The notes below the pieces were generated by a model, which saw only the letters and a list, made by a program, of their open reading frames with translations, searched no databases and was not told the origin of the DNA. A stretch of DNA of 64,000 nucleotides from Candidatus Sungiibacteriota bacterium. Its GTDB lineage: Bacteria > Patescibacteria > Paceibacteria > Sungbacterales > SURF-37. The translations under genes and the position numbers were made by a program. Location: NCBI GenBank assembly GCA_016186145.1, contig JACPMF010000004.1:3115-67114 (forward strand), in the 5' to 3' direction. Positions 49,063 through 57,677 of this stretch are shown here, one piece after another (position 1 is the first letter of the stretch; the number at the start of each line of letters is the position of its first letter).

Positions 49063-50781
49063 ATGGAGCTTTTGAGCCAAAGCATGAAAGGTGAAATGGA
49101 AGCGTGCAAGAGGCGGGCAAGAGAAGCCGGTCTCGTGTTTCAAGACAACACCCTCGAATATGTCGTAACCAACCAAGACATGCTGGAGTTAAGCCCTCGA
49201 GTGATGATCCCGACCCTCTACGACTATTGGGCGTTTGACGTCGAAGTCCACCAAAACCGATGGATGTATGACATCCATCCGCACAATCCCTATGAGACCG
49301 TAATCAACACGAGACCTCCGATTTCCTTCTACAACCAGGATAATGCGGACTGGTTTAACGTGATGATTTTCTATCATGTCCTGGGACACATCGACTTCTT
49401 CCAGAACAATACGTTCTTCCGCAGGACATGGGACGACGATTTCTGCGGGCAAGCCCTCGCGGATAAACGGCTCATCAACCGGATCCGCGCGGAACACGGA
49501 GACCAAAAACGATGGGTCGACTATCTGATTGAATTTGCGCGCGCTATCGACAATTTGGTGGGATACCACCAGGAGCTCAAAGAAGGCGACGAAGCGGAAC
49601 AACCGGAAATTTTCGGCGCATTTTCTGAAAAAGCGGATTTTTACTTCGGGCAATTCCTGAAAGAGCTCTACGAAGCAAAAAGAGTCAAGCTCGAATTCTA
49701 CTACGAAGAAATCGAACGCTACAACCGCTGCGTGAGGACATTCGGGAAAAAGCAGGGCGAACTCGCCTTCTTCGAAGACAACACGTTCAGAAGCAAGCTC
49801 CCCGAATTCAACGATGTATTCAAGAAACGGAAAGAAAAGGGCGAGAAACCGAAGCCCAAAGACATTTTTGAGCACCTCGCGGAGCGTTCGGACTCCCTGA
49901 ACCAGGAAGAGAACCGGTGGATGAAAGAAGTGCTGCAGGTAATCAGAAGAACGTCTCTCTACTTCCAGCCGCAGATGAGAACTAAGATCGCGAACGAAGG
50001 TTGGGCAAGCTTATGGCACCAAACCCTCTTCATGGCAGATGAACGAATGAGCACCCATGAAGTAGATTTCGCAAGAGTAGATTCGGCGGTCACTTTTGAT
50101 CCGCGGCTCGGAATCAATCCGTACGCCGCAGGCAAGCACCTTTTTGAATTCATCGAGGCGCTTGCCCGAAAGGGACGCCTTTCACCGGAATACCGTCTGC
50201 TCAAAAACATAGATACGCGAAAGAAGTACGACCGGGATTGCGGACAAGCTGCCGGGCGAAAAGCGCTCTTTGAGGCACGGAGGCATTTTGACGACTATCT
50301 CCTGGTCAACTTCCTTTCTGATGAAGACTTCCAGGATTTTGTGGATGAACACAAGCTATTCATTGCAGGAGTCCGGCCAAGCCGCGAAAGATGGGACAGG
50401 GCTGAAATCTACATCAAATCGCGGAGCGGAAAAGAATACCGACGCCTTCTCAACCGAATGCTCTACCATCCGCCATATGTTGATTTCTCCGGAGCGAAAG
50501 CAAAAGACGGAGAACTGTATCTTGATCATGTGTACGAAGGCAGGTCGCTCTTCAGAAAGTACATCGGCCCGGTCCTAATCGGACTCGAATTCCTTTGGGG
50601 ACGTCAGGTAAAACTCGAAACGACGGAATATGAAGAAACCCAACCGAAAAACTGGTGGGAGTGGAGAAGTTCCCAGTACCAGCCGGAATACAAAAAAATC
50701 AGGGTCCTTTACGCCTGTGACAAGCGAAAAATAACGAGAACGATTCTCGACCAAACTACCACGGATTCCTATGGAGGCTAG
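49063..50781 (+). CDS. spoVR: SpoVR family protein (YcgB-like)
   Basis: 572 aa from the ATG at 49063 (GGAGGAGG just before; an in-frame GTG at 49060 is less likely). The SpoVR-family start ELLSQSMKGEME..ARRAGLVFQDNTLEYV, then SPRVMIPTLYDYWAFD, INTRPPISFYNQDNADWFNVMIFYHVLGHIDFFQNN (central, His/Asp-rich), FQPQMRTKIANEGWASLWHQ (conserved) and ARVDSAVTFDPRLGINPYAAG. SpoVR helps spore cortex formation in Bacillus, but outside it works with PrkA and YeaH in stress responses; no sporulation is implied here. Third gene of the module. Confidence 0.9.
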   Translation: MELLSQSMKGEMEACKRRAREAGLVFQDNTLEYVVTNQDMLELSPRVMIPTLYDYWAFDVEVHQNRWMYDIHPHNPYETVINTRPPISFYNQDNADWFNVMIFYHVLGHIDFFQNNTFFRRTWDDDFCGQALADKRLINRIRAEHGDQKRWVDYLIEFARAIDNLVGYHQELKEGDEAEQPEIFGAFSEKADFYFGQFLKELYEAKRVKLEFYYEEIERYNRCVRTFGKKQGELAFFEDNTFRSKLPEFNDVFKKRKEKGEKPKPKDIFEHLAERSDSLNQEENRWMKEVLQVIRRTSLYFQPQMRTKIANEGWASLWHQTLFMADERMSTHEVDFARVDSAVTFDPRLGINPYAAGKHLFEFIEALARKGRLSPEYRLLKNIDTRKKYDRDCGQAAGRKALFEARRHFDDYLLVNFLSDEDFQDFVDEHKLFIAGVRPSRERWDRAEIYIKSRSGKEYRRLLNRMLYHPPYVDFSGAKAKDGELYLDHVYEGRSLFRKYIGPVLIGLEFLWGRQVKLETTEYEETQPKNWWEWRSSQYQPEYKKIRVLYACDKRKITRTILDQTTTDSYGG

Positions 50782-50789
50782 TTTCTAAG

Positions 50790-50860
50790 ACGCCGGCAAT
50801 TCGTACGCGCGAAACCCGCAAGCGCGGGGCAGCGCATGCGAATTGCTGGCTTTTCTAAAA
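50790..50860 (+). terminator. Long hairpin after spoVR
   Basis: GCCGGCAATTCG and CGAATTGCTGGC pair around an inner CCCGC/GCGGG stem, followed by TTTTCT. Confidence 0.7.
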
Positions 50861-50897
50861 GACCGGCGGCCGTTAGTAAAACGAAAGGAGGAAAACC

Positions 50898-53099
50898 ATG
50901 CCCGCGGTGAAAGACGCCCTGACATATCTCGGATCTGAAATCGGAAAAACGGAAAAAGTGGTAACCTTAAGCTTCGAAGAATATCTTGACCTTGCCGCAC
51001 GAGAACCGGGACGAGTATTGCGAAATATCTTCCAACTCTTTTACGACATGGTCAACGAATGCGTGGACAAAGGGACCGATGAGTACCCTGATGATCCGGA
51101 ATCAATCGGTTTTGTAAAATACGATTGCACCCGGCTTTTTGCCGAAAGAGCGGACAATCCATTCTTCGCCGACCGGCTTTTCGCGAACCGGTTCATACGC
51201 CAGATTGAAAGTCTTCGGCAGGGTTTCCAGCAAAACCGCATCTATGCCTACGAAGGCCCTTCCGGCTGCGGCAAAAGCACATTTCTGAACAATCTTTTGA
51301 GAACCTTTGTCGCTTACACCAACACAAGAGCGGGACAAATCTTCGAGCTTGTCTGGGAGATAGACGGAACTCTTTTTTCTCAAGATGCCGGAGCCTCCAA
51401 GAAACTGGTTGTTCCGTGCCCGAGCCATGACTACCCGATTTTGGTCGTCCCGAAAGAACACCGGCCTGAATTCTTGAGAAAACTCCTCCCGGACGGGGAA
51501 GCCAAGCAAAAGATTCTCGGAAGCAAGGAATACGAATGGCTTTTCACCGGAGAAGTGTGCACCGTTTGTAAGTCAATTTTTGAGCTCGCGCTCGAAAAAC
51601 TCGGTTCTGTCGAAAAAGTATTCACAATGCTCCGGGCGAGAACCTATAAATTTGATCGGCGCCTCGGGGAAGGCATTAGCGTCTTCAATCCGGGCGACCA
51701 ATCGGTATGGGTCGGAAACGACGGCAAACCGACCGGCGGCGTTTTCACCAACAAACCTCTACAACAAGATCTCGATCGGCTATTCGGCGCAGGAAGGGTC
51801 AAGTATGTCTTCTCTTCTCTCGCGCAGACCAACAACGGCATCCATGTGCTGATGGATGTAAAGGGATACAACAAGGCGCGGCTTCTCGAGCTTCACAATG
51901 TCATCAGCGAAGGCGTACATAAAGTGGGCGGTGTAGAAGAAGGCGTTACGGCCCTTTTCTTTGCCCTCATGAACCCGGAAGACAAACGAGTCATCACCGA
52001 CGAGAAAATGGAGTCCTTTGAAGGAAGAATCCAATACAACAAAATCCCCTATGTACTGGCACCCGACACCGAAGTGGATATCTATCGCAGCATTTTCGGA
52101 TCCTCGATCGTGGCAAGCTTTCTCCCGCGAGTCCTTGAAAACTTCGCGCGCGTAATTATTTCTTCCCGCATGAACATGGAGTGCAAGCCGCTGAAAGAGT
52201 GGATCCCGGATGTCGCAAAATACAAAAAGTACTGCGATGAAAGCGGCTTATTGCTTCGCATGGCAATCTATATGGGAGTTATCCCGAACTGGCTTTCCGA
52301 AGAAGACAGAAAAAAATTCGCCGCTCCGGTACGCCGGGCATTGATCGCAGAGGGCGAAAACGAAGGTGGCAAAGGATTTTCCGGCAGAGACTCTTTGCGT
52401 CTCTTTGGCGAATTTTTCAGCCGCTACAGCGGGCGGCCAAGCTTGATTACCATGGAGAATGTTGAAGACTTCTTCAAGCACCGCATCGGAAGAGAACGTC
52501 GCGATGAATTCATACCGAAAAACTTCCTTGCGGCACTCATCGGAGCATATGATTATGCGATCTTGAACGAAATGAAAGAAGCCATGTACTTCTACAACAA
52601 AGAACGGATCTCGAGAGATATCCTGAACTATCTCCATGCGGTCAATTACGAAGTCGAGACAAAGATACAATGCCCCTTTACCGGCGAAGAAATGGAAGTA
52701 ACAATGGTCTTCCTCAAGCTTATGGCAAGCCGTATTGCCGGAAGAGAAATGAGCGATTCCGACGCCTTGAAATTCGCGCAGGATATCCAGAAGAAGTTTA
52801 CGGTCGCTGCCGCCAAAGGAGGCGGCATAACGGAAACAGAACTTTATAATGATCTTTTTGCCGCTTACGTGAGAAATCTTAAGGAAAAAGTGCTGCAACC
52901 GTTTGCCAAGAATGCAAATTTCCGCGAAGCCATCAGGGCGTTCGGAACAAGAGAGTTCGAAACGTTCGATACCCGGCTGAAAGAACACGTAATCGCTATG
53001 ATCAAAAACATGATGGAGAAGTTCGGGTACACCGAACAGGGAGCAAAAGAAATCTGTCTTTACGTGATAGACAAAAACCTAGCAGAAAAGTATTCATAA
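50898..53099 (+). CDS. PrkA-like AAA+ protein, copy 2
   Basis: 733 aa, strong ribosome binding site AAAGGAGG. The P-loop is YEGPSGCGKSTFLNNLL (120-127 core). A cysteine pair insert (CTVCKSIFELAL, about 223, and VPCPSHD) is not in copy 1. Typical PrkA segments are KYVFSSLAQTNNGIHVLMDVKGYNKARLLELHNVISEG and DKRVITDEKMESFEGRIQYNKIPYVL. The C-terminal part resembles PrkA only loosely. Two PrkA-like proteins around YeaH and SpoVR suggest a paralogous or hetero-oligomeric arrangement. Last gene of the module. Confidence 0.82.
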   Translation: MPAVKDALTYLGSEIGKTEKVVTLSFEEYLDLAAREPGRVLRNIFQLFYDMVNECVDKGTDEYPDDPESIGFVKYDCTRLFAERADNPFFADRLFANRFIRQIESLRQGFQQNRIYAYEGPSGCGKSTFLNNLLRTFVAYTNTRAGQIFELVWEIDGTLFSQDAGASKKLVVPCPSHDYPILVVPKEHRPEFLRKLLPDGEAKQKILGSKEYEWLFTGEVCTVCKSIFELALEKLGSVEKVFTMLRARTYKFDRRLGEGISVFNPGDQSVWVGNDGKPTGGVFTNKPLQQDLDRLFGAGRVKYVFSSLAQTNNGIHVLMDVKGYNKARLLELHNVISEGVHKVGGVEEGVTALFFALMNPEDKRVITDEKMESFEGRIQYNKIPYVLAPDTEVDIYRSIFGSSIVASFLPRVLENFARVIISSRMNMECKPLKEWIPDVAKYKKYCDESGLLLRMAIYMGVIPNWLSEEDRKKFAAPVRRALIAEGENEGGKGFSGRDSLRLFGEFFSRYSGRPSLITMENVEDFFKHRIGRERRDEFIPKNFLAALIGAYDYAILNEMKEAMYFYNKERISRDILNYLHAVNYEVETKIQCPFTGEEMEVTMVFLKLMASRIAGREMSDSDALKFAQDIQKKFTVAAAKGGGITETELYNDLFAAYVRNLKEKVLQPFAKNANFREAIRAFGTREFETFDTRLKEHVIAMIKNMMEKFGYTEQGAKEICLYVIDKNLAEKYS

Positions 53100-53119
53100 C
53101 CGTGAATGACTAAAACACA

Positions 53120-53146
53120 AAACACCGGCACGCCGGTGTTTTTTAT
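53120..53146 (+). terminator. Terminator of the PrkA-SpoVR module
   Basis: AACACCGGC-AC-GCCGGTGTTTTTTA, a perfect stem with T-run. Confidence 0.9.
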
Positions 53147-53147
53147 T

Positions 53148-53175
53148 GGGTGCGCCTGGATTTGAACCATCAACC
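53148..53175 (-). pseudogene. Degenerate tRNA 3' end
   Basis: On the minus strand it ends like a tRNA (TTCAAAT T-loop, then GCGCACCC), but the T-stem pairs only 3 bp and no 5' part is present. Probably a remnant. Confidence 0.35.
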
Positions 53176-53187
53176 TAAAATAAAAAT

Positions 53188-53223
53188 GGGTCAGGATGGA
53201 CTCGGACCATCGATCCCCAAGGT
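53188..53223 (-). tRNA. Interrupted tRNA-Val(TAC), 3' exon
   Basis: On the minus strand: AC (positions 37-38), stem CTTGG, GGATC, T-arm GATGG-TCCGAGT-CCATC, acceptor CTGACCC. It completes the 5' exon at 53355-53390: acceptor GGGTCAG/CTGACCC pairs perfectly and anticodon stem TCGAG/CTTGG pairs with wobbles, giving a 72-nt tRNA with loop CTTACAC (TAC, valine). Confidence 0.7.
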
Positions 53224-53256
53224 ACCGCGCCCGACTTCGCCTTGACGAATAAATTT

Positions 53257-53329
53257 TGCGAGCGCCTGGATTCGAACCAGGAACCCCGGAGGTATAAGCT
53301 CCGTGCTCTAACCGTTGAGCTACGCTCGC
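53257..53329 (-). tRNA. tRNA-Ile(TAT), nested inside tRNA-Val
   Basis: Complete cloverleaf: acceptor GCGAGCG/CGCTCGC, D-arm TAGCTCAACGGTTAGAGC, anticodon stem CGGAG/CTCCG with loop CTTATAC (TAT), T-loop TTCGAAT, discriminator A. It lies between the two halves of tRNA-Val(TAC), same strand. A UAU anticodon reading AUA is rare in bacteria, which usually use CAU modified by TilS. Confidence 0.88.
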
Positions 53330-53354
53330 GTAGCGGCGAAGTCAAGGCGGGCGG

Positions 53355-53390
53355 GTAAGCTCGATGCTTTAGCCGCTAAGCTACTGACCC
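53355..53390 (-). tRNA. Interrupted tRNA-Val(TAC), 5' exon
   Basis: On the minus strand: acceptor GGGTCAG, TA, D-arm GCTT...AAGC, A, stem TCGAG, then CTTAC, ending right after anticodon position 36. The 131-bp intervening sequence (53224-53354) begins and ends with partly complementary CCCGCC/GGCGGG-type arms containing a repeated CTTCGCCTTGA unit and holds the tRNA-Ile gene. Confidence 0.7.
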
Positions 53391-53485
53391 TCTTTTATTG
53401 CACTTAACATTAAACACAAAAGCGAGCATATCCTTTTCTCGCACAATAGCGGAGGTTTTGGAAAATATGTGGAAAGATATGCGAG

Positions 53486-55300
53486 CTAATCCTTCACCAA
53501 CTTTTCAAATTCTTCCCGCTCAATGGTTTCTTTCTCAATAAGAATTTTTGCAATTTGTTCAAACTTCCCACGGCGTCTTATCAAAATTTCTTTTGCGCGA
53601 CGGTTTGCGGCGTCCACCAGTTTTTTAACTTCCTGGTCAATAAGCCGCGCTGTCTCTTCGGAATATTGACGACCGGTGGAAAAATCTCGGCCAAGAAAAA
53701 CCGCCTCCTCCTTTTCACTCCAAACGCTTGGGCCTAATTTTTCCGACATACCAAACCGCGCGACAACGCTTCTCGCAATATCTGTTGCTTTTTCAAGATC
53801 ATTGTGCGGTCCGGTGGTAACTTCATTAAATATCAACTTCTCAGCGGCATATCCACCGAGAGCTACCGCCAACTCATCTAAAAACTGTGAATAAGAAAAC
53901 AAATGGCGCTCCTCTATCGGAATCTTTAACGTGTAGCCGCCGGCGCGTCCACGGGACACAATAGTAATTTTATGAACGGGATCTGCGTGCTCAACCGAGG
54001 CCGCAACCAGAGCATGCCCGGCTTCGTGGTAAGCCGTTATTTTTTTCTCCTCGACGGTCAGAAGACGCGACTTTCGTTCCGGTCCTAACATTACTTTCTC
54101 TATAGACTTTATAAGATCGATCTGCGAAACCTTTTTCCGATTTTCGCGCGCGGCAAGAATCGCCGCCTCGTTCATAAGATTCTCAAGGTCCGCGCCGGAA
54201 AAACCAGGCGTGCGCTCGGCAATCACCCGTAGTCGCACATCATCCGTAAGCGGCTTATTCCGGCCGTGGATATGAAGAATTTCCTCCCGGCCATTAATAT
54301 CCGGCAAATCCATCACCACCCTCCGGTCAAACCTGCCGGGCCGCAAAAGCGCGGGATCCAAAACATCGGGTCGGTTGGTCGCGGCAATGACAATAACGCG
54401 ATCGTCCGTTTCCATGCCGTCCATTTCAACGAGAATTTGATTGAGCGTCTGCTCTCTCTCGTCATGTCCACCGCCAAGCCCGGCCCCACGCACCCTTCCT
54501 ACCGCATCAAGCTCATCGACAAAAATTATCGCCGGCGCGGCTTTTTTGGCAAGACGAAAGAGGTCCCTGACTCTCGAAGCCCCTACCCCGACAAACATTT
54601 CAATAAATTCCGAAGCCGACATGTGAAAAAACGGAACGCCGGCCTCGCCCGAAACCGCTTTTGCAAGAAGCGTTTTCCCGCATCCTGGCGGCCCCATTAA
54701 CAAAACTCCTTTTGGAATTTTTGCGCCGATATCCAAAAACTTCTTGGGGTTCTTCAAAAAATCAACAACTTCTTTCAGCTCTTCTTTCGCCTCTTCCGCT
54801 CCCGCGACATCTTTGAAGGTAACCTGCTCTTTCTGGCCGGGCGAAATAAGCCGCGCCCGCGACTGGCCGAAGGTAAATGCCTGCATAGAGCCGCGCTGAA
54901 CCTGGCGCGCCGTCCACCAGATAAAAAACCCGATCAACAAAATCGGTAAAAGAATCGGCAACAAAGCGCCGAGCCAAAACGAAATCCCGCCTTCGGTTTT
55001 CACTTCTATCGTAATCTCCCGAAGGCGTTCTTCCGAAACCCCGTAATCCCGCAGAATTTCAATCAAGCCGACCCCGGTTTCTTTTCGTGAAGTAACAATA
55101 ACGCCGTCTTTTCGCAATGCCTCGAGCTGGCTTTCTGCAATGGTAATTTTTTGGAGTTCGCCTTGATTAACCGCGCTCACCAATTCAGAAAGCGAAACTT
55201 CTTTCTTCTCTTGCAGTGATTCGGTTATAAGGGCGTAAACCCCTGAAACCAAAACAAGAATGATAAGGGCGTAAATAATATGTTTGGAAAAATCGCGCAT
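53486..55300 (-). CDS. ftsH: ATP-dependent zinc metalloprotease FtsH
   Basis: 604 aa. An N-terminal helix (IIYALIILVLVSGVYAL), an extracytoplasmic domain of about 80 residues, a second helix (LLPILLPILLIGFFIWW), AAA domain with Walker A GPPGCGKT (203-210), Walker B FVDELDAVG and the SRH (ALLRPGRFDRR), and the zinc site HEAGH (about 421) in the protease domain. It degrades membrane and short-lived cytosolic proteins. A weak TATAGT-type -10 may lie about 20 bp upstream of the ATG. Confidence 0.95.
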   Translation of the reverse strand: MRDFSKHIIYALIILVLVSGVYALITESLQEKKEVSLSELVSAVNQGELQKITIAESQLEALRKDGVIVTSRKETGVGLIEILRDYGVSEERLREITIEVKTEGGISFWLGALLPILLPILLIGFFIWWTARQVQRGSMQAFTFGQSRARLISPGQKEQVTFKDVAGAEEAKEELKEVVDFLKNPKKFLDIGAKIPKGVLLMGPPGCGKTLLAKAVSGEAGVPFFHMSASEFIEMFVGVGASRVRDLFRLAKKAAPAIIFVDELDAVGRVRGAGLGGGHDEREQTLNQILVEMDGMETDDRVIVIAATNRPDVLDPALLRPGRFDRRVVMDLPDINGREEILHIHGRNKPLTDDVRLRVIAERTPGFSGADLENLMNEAAILAARENRKKVSQIDLIKSIEKVMLGPERKSRLLTVEEKKITAYHEAGHALVAASVEHADPVHKITIVSRGRAGGYTLKIPIEERHLFSYSQFLDELAVALGGYAAEKLIFNEVTTGPHNDLEKATDIARSVVARFGMSEKLGPSVWSEKEEAVFLGRDFSTGRQYSEETARLIDQEVKKLVDAANRRAKEILIRRRGKFEQIAKILIEKETIEREEFEKLVKD

Positions 55301-55416
55301 AATTAAAATCGTACTATATTTTCGTCACGCATTCAAGAGGGCGACTCTTCTCCTGCAAAACGAAGGCCGATCAATAAAACGGAGATCGATCAATTCTCTC
55401 ATTTCTCTCATCCCCG

Positions 55417-55447
55417 CCAAATAAAACCTATCGGTTTTATTTGGCGG
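55417..55447. terminator. Palindrome downstream of the Cas2-like gene
   Basis: CCAAATAAAACC-TATC-GGTTTTATTTGG, a perfect stem, before a T-poor stretch. It may terminate the 56043-55465 gene. A relative of the sequence (AAGTCCTATAGGATCTATTTGGCGG) recurs at about 56080. Confidence 0.65.
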
Positions 55448-55464
55448 AAAAGGCAAAACCCGTA

Positions 55465-56043
55465 TTACCAGACTCTGAAATGACGGCGGATGGCAACCTC
55501 CCCATTCCCGAGTGACGAGGTTTCGAAAAAGCAAACATGGCGATTAATATCTAAAAATTGAACAAGAAAATCAATTTCATCCTCACAGGGGTAGGGGTAC
55601 GCGAAAACGCTTTTTTGTAAACCGAATAGCCCCAAATCTTTGAGCCGGTCGCTAAAAATTCTCCTCTCCTTCTTCTTATTTTCCGGGATGTCGAAAATGA
55701 CCACCCGCCACTTCTTATCCCACCGCCGCGGTTTTTCCGGTAACCGCAACGCATCAAATTCAAATTTACGCAGTTTCTTCCGACCGCTTTCCGTAATTAC
55801 AATATATGTTTCATTTCCGCGTTGTTCGTATTCCACATATCTTCTCTTCCGTAGACGCTCAATACCCCTTTGGAGCTGCCATTGCCCGTATTCGCGACGC
55901 AATCGCGCCGGATCACTCCGAAGAATCGGCGCAAGCAATATTCCCATATTCGGCGCCACCAACATTGATGCCACAACCGCACCGCCGCCGACAATCTTCA
56001 AAATATCCAGCGCAATAGATCCGTAATGAATATCTCTCCCCAT
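55465..56043 (-). CDS. Regulator with winged-helix N-terminus and Cas2/PaaX-like C-terminal domain
   Basis: 192 aa from the ATG at 56043 (six codons shorter than the longest frame). The N-terminal winged helix (LQRGIERLRKRRYVEYEQRGNETYIVITESGRKKL) is followed by WDKKWRVVIFDIPENKKKERRIFSDRLKDLGLFGLQKSVFAYPY, the Cas2/PaaX C-terminal ferredoxin-like fold (DIP motif). Known in Patescibacteria as PaaX- or Cas2-like proteins unlinked to CRISPR. No repeats or cas genes are near, so it is probably a transcription factor or a nuclease. Ligand unknown. Confidence 0.7.
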   Translation of the reverse strand: MGRDIHYGSIALDILKIVGGGAVVASMLVAPNMGILLAPILRSDPARLRREYGQWQLQRGIERLRKRRYVEYEQRGNETYIVITESGRKKLRKFEFDALRLPEKPRRWDKKWRVVIFDIPENKKKERRIFSDRLKDLGLFGLQKSVFAYPYPCEDEIDFLVQFLDINRHVCFFETSSLGNGEVAIRRHFRVW

Positions 56044-56254
56044 ACAAAACGAACCTATCAAACACTTTCTATCGTGTCAAATAAGTCCTATAGGATCTAT
56101 TTGGCGGATGTGAAAGTTCGAAAAAAACGGAGCTCTTTCGACGGAGTTCTTGCGGAGGAAATTAAAAAACGGGCTCTGGCGAATCGCTCGATAGCGATCA
56201 CCAGAACCCGCGCTTGTCCTCCGAAGCGCCTGTGCGCGTAGGAGGATGTTACTT

Positions 56255-56285
56255 GCCCGCCCCGCTTAGAAGCGGGACGGGGCTA
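56255..56285 (-). terminator. Terminator of the GC-rich gene
   Basis: CCCGCCCCGCTT-A-GAAGCGGGACGGGG, a strong stem 10 bp after the stop of the 57635-56295 gene, followed on the minus strand by CAAGTAACATCC rather than a T-run. Further hairpins (GGTTCTGGTGATCGC...) lie beyond at 56170-56215. Confidence 0.55.
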
Positions 56286-56294
56286 ATTGTTGAA

Positions 56295-57635
56295 CTACTC
56301 GTCGTCCTGGCGGCTCGAATCGCCGCGGCGACCGCGACCACCCTTGCCACCCTTGCGACCCTTGGCCTGGCGGGGTCCCCGGTCCTCGTCGGACCGGTGG
56401 TAGCGCGGCGTCTGCGGCTTGAACTGCCGCTGGTCGCCGGCCGGGGTCTGCGACTGGAACTTCCAGCCGCCGGCCTTCCGGAAGAGAACCATCAGGAAGA
56501 CCATCGGCCTCCCGTCTTCCATGGCCTGCATGCCGTCGAAGCTGTACTTGAGCTTCCACTGGAAGAGCGTTGCGGCTCGCGCCTCACGCTCCTCTGTCGC
56601 CGGCTTCGCAGTGAACCGGGCGAGCCCAGGCCACACCGAGCCCACCGCGCCGAGGAGCTCGCCCTTGGCGATCCCCTGGCCGTCCACGCCGTGGTACCGA
56701 ACCCACCCGGTGCCCTCGAGCTGATAGCCCGACCGCGTGTCTTTGAAGTCTTGCTCACGCTTGAGCACGAACTCCACGACATCACCGATGTTGAGCTGGC
56801 CGGCGTCCAGATCGGCGAGCGTCTTGCCCTCGACGGGCTTGAACTGCTCGCGGTACTTCGCGAGAAGCGCTTCGCTCGCCTCACGCTTCTCAGCGTAAGT
56901 CTCCTTGGTCACCCTCTGATGCGTGACCCACGCGCCGATCAGCGTATCCGCGACCTTCGGGTCATACCCTTCGGGCTTCGGCTCGTCCTTCCCGAAGTAC
57001 CTCTTCGCGAAGTGCCGATAGGCTCTGGTGTTGCCGACGACCGGCAACGACCAGATCGTCTGCGGCTTCGCGGGCGGCCGCGGGGCATCCGGGATGTCCG
57101 CCTCTTCGTCGCCCTTCTCGACGACGGCGCCGTACATGGCGTCGTAGTCGGCCTTCTCGGCCTCGTACTTCACCATCTTCGGCTTCCATTCGTCCCAGGC
57201 CGTGCGATTGGCCTGCTTTTCCGCATCGTCCACCCCACGCATGATGCCGCGGGCGATGAGGTCGTCGATGACCTCGTGCGCCTCGGGCAAGGTGTAGAGC
57301 CCGGCGATGAACGCCGAGTACACCTCCGGAAGCGAACGGATCTTGGCCATCACGACGGCGATCTGCTCGCGGAACGACACCGCTGCGGCATCGTCGTGCT
57401 TCTTCTCGGCCTCGCGGAGGCCGTTCTTCCTCTCGGCAAGAGCCGTGAGGAACTTTTCCGTCAGCGCATCCCGCTTGACTTCGTCAGCGAGGACGCGCTT
57501 CACCGGCGCCGGCTTCGGCGTTCCGGTGGTCACCTGCTGGGCCGCTGGCCGCGGCCTCTCCACGATCGCGATCGTCGGCAGTGCGACGACCGCTTCGAAC
57601 GCCTTCTCGATCTCCTTCAGGTCCATCAGGTCCAT
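56295..57635 (-). CDS. GC-rich protein of unknown function with RG/K-rich tail
   Basis: 446 aa with a strong AGGAGGGG ribosome binding site. Base composition is far more GC-rich than all neighbours, with G or C at nearly every third codon position. The N-terminal half is helical and charged (AERKNGLREAEKKHDDAAAVSFREQIAVVMAK); the middle contains ADTLIGAWVTHQRVTKETYAEK; a beta-rich part has GIAKGELLGAVGSVWPGLARFTAKP; the end is KGRKGGKGGRGRRGDSSRQDDE, likely nucleic-acid binding and disordered. No known domain was recognised. The long plus-strand frame is an artefact of GC bias. Second gene after 57678-58274 with a shared promoter, so they may work together. Confidence 0.65.
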   Translation of the reverse strand: MDLMDLKEIEKAFEAVVALPTIAIVERPRPAAQQVTTGTPKPAPVKRVLADEVKRDALTEKFLTALAERKNGLREAEKKHDDAAAVSFREQIAVVMAKIRSLPEVYSAFIAGLYTLPEAHEVIDDLIARGIMRGVDDAEKQANRTAWDEWKPKMVKYEAEKADYDAMYGAVVEKGDEEADIPDAPRPPAKPQTIWSLPVVGNTRAYRHFAKRYFGKDEPKPEGYDPKVADTLIGAWVTHQRVTKETYAEKREASEALLAKYREQFKPVEGKTLADLDAGQLNIGDVVEFVLKREQDFKDTRSGYQLEGTGWVRYHGVDGQGIAKGELLGAVGSVWPGLARFTAKPATEEREARAATLFQWKLKYSFDGMQAMEDGRPMVFLMVLFRKAGGWKFQSQTPAGDQRQFKPQTPRYHRSDEDRGPRQAKGRKGGKGGRGRRGDSSRQDDE

Positions 57636-57677
57636 CTTTCCCCTCCTGGGAATGGCGCATTGCTACGCCGGTTATGT

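Noticed and set aside
55465..56043. A CRISPR locus linked to the Cas2-like gene
   Set aside because: No regularly spaced repeats were seen anywhere in the window, and no other cas gene is near.
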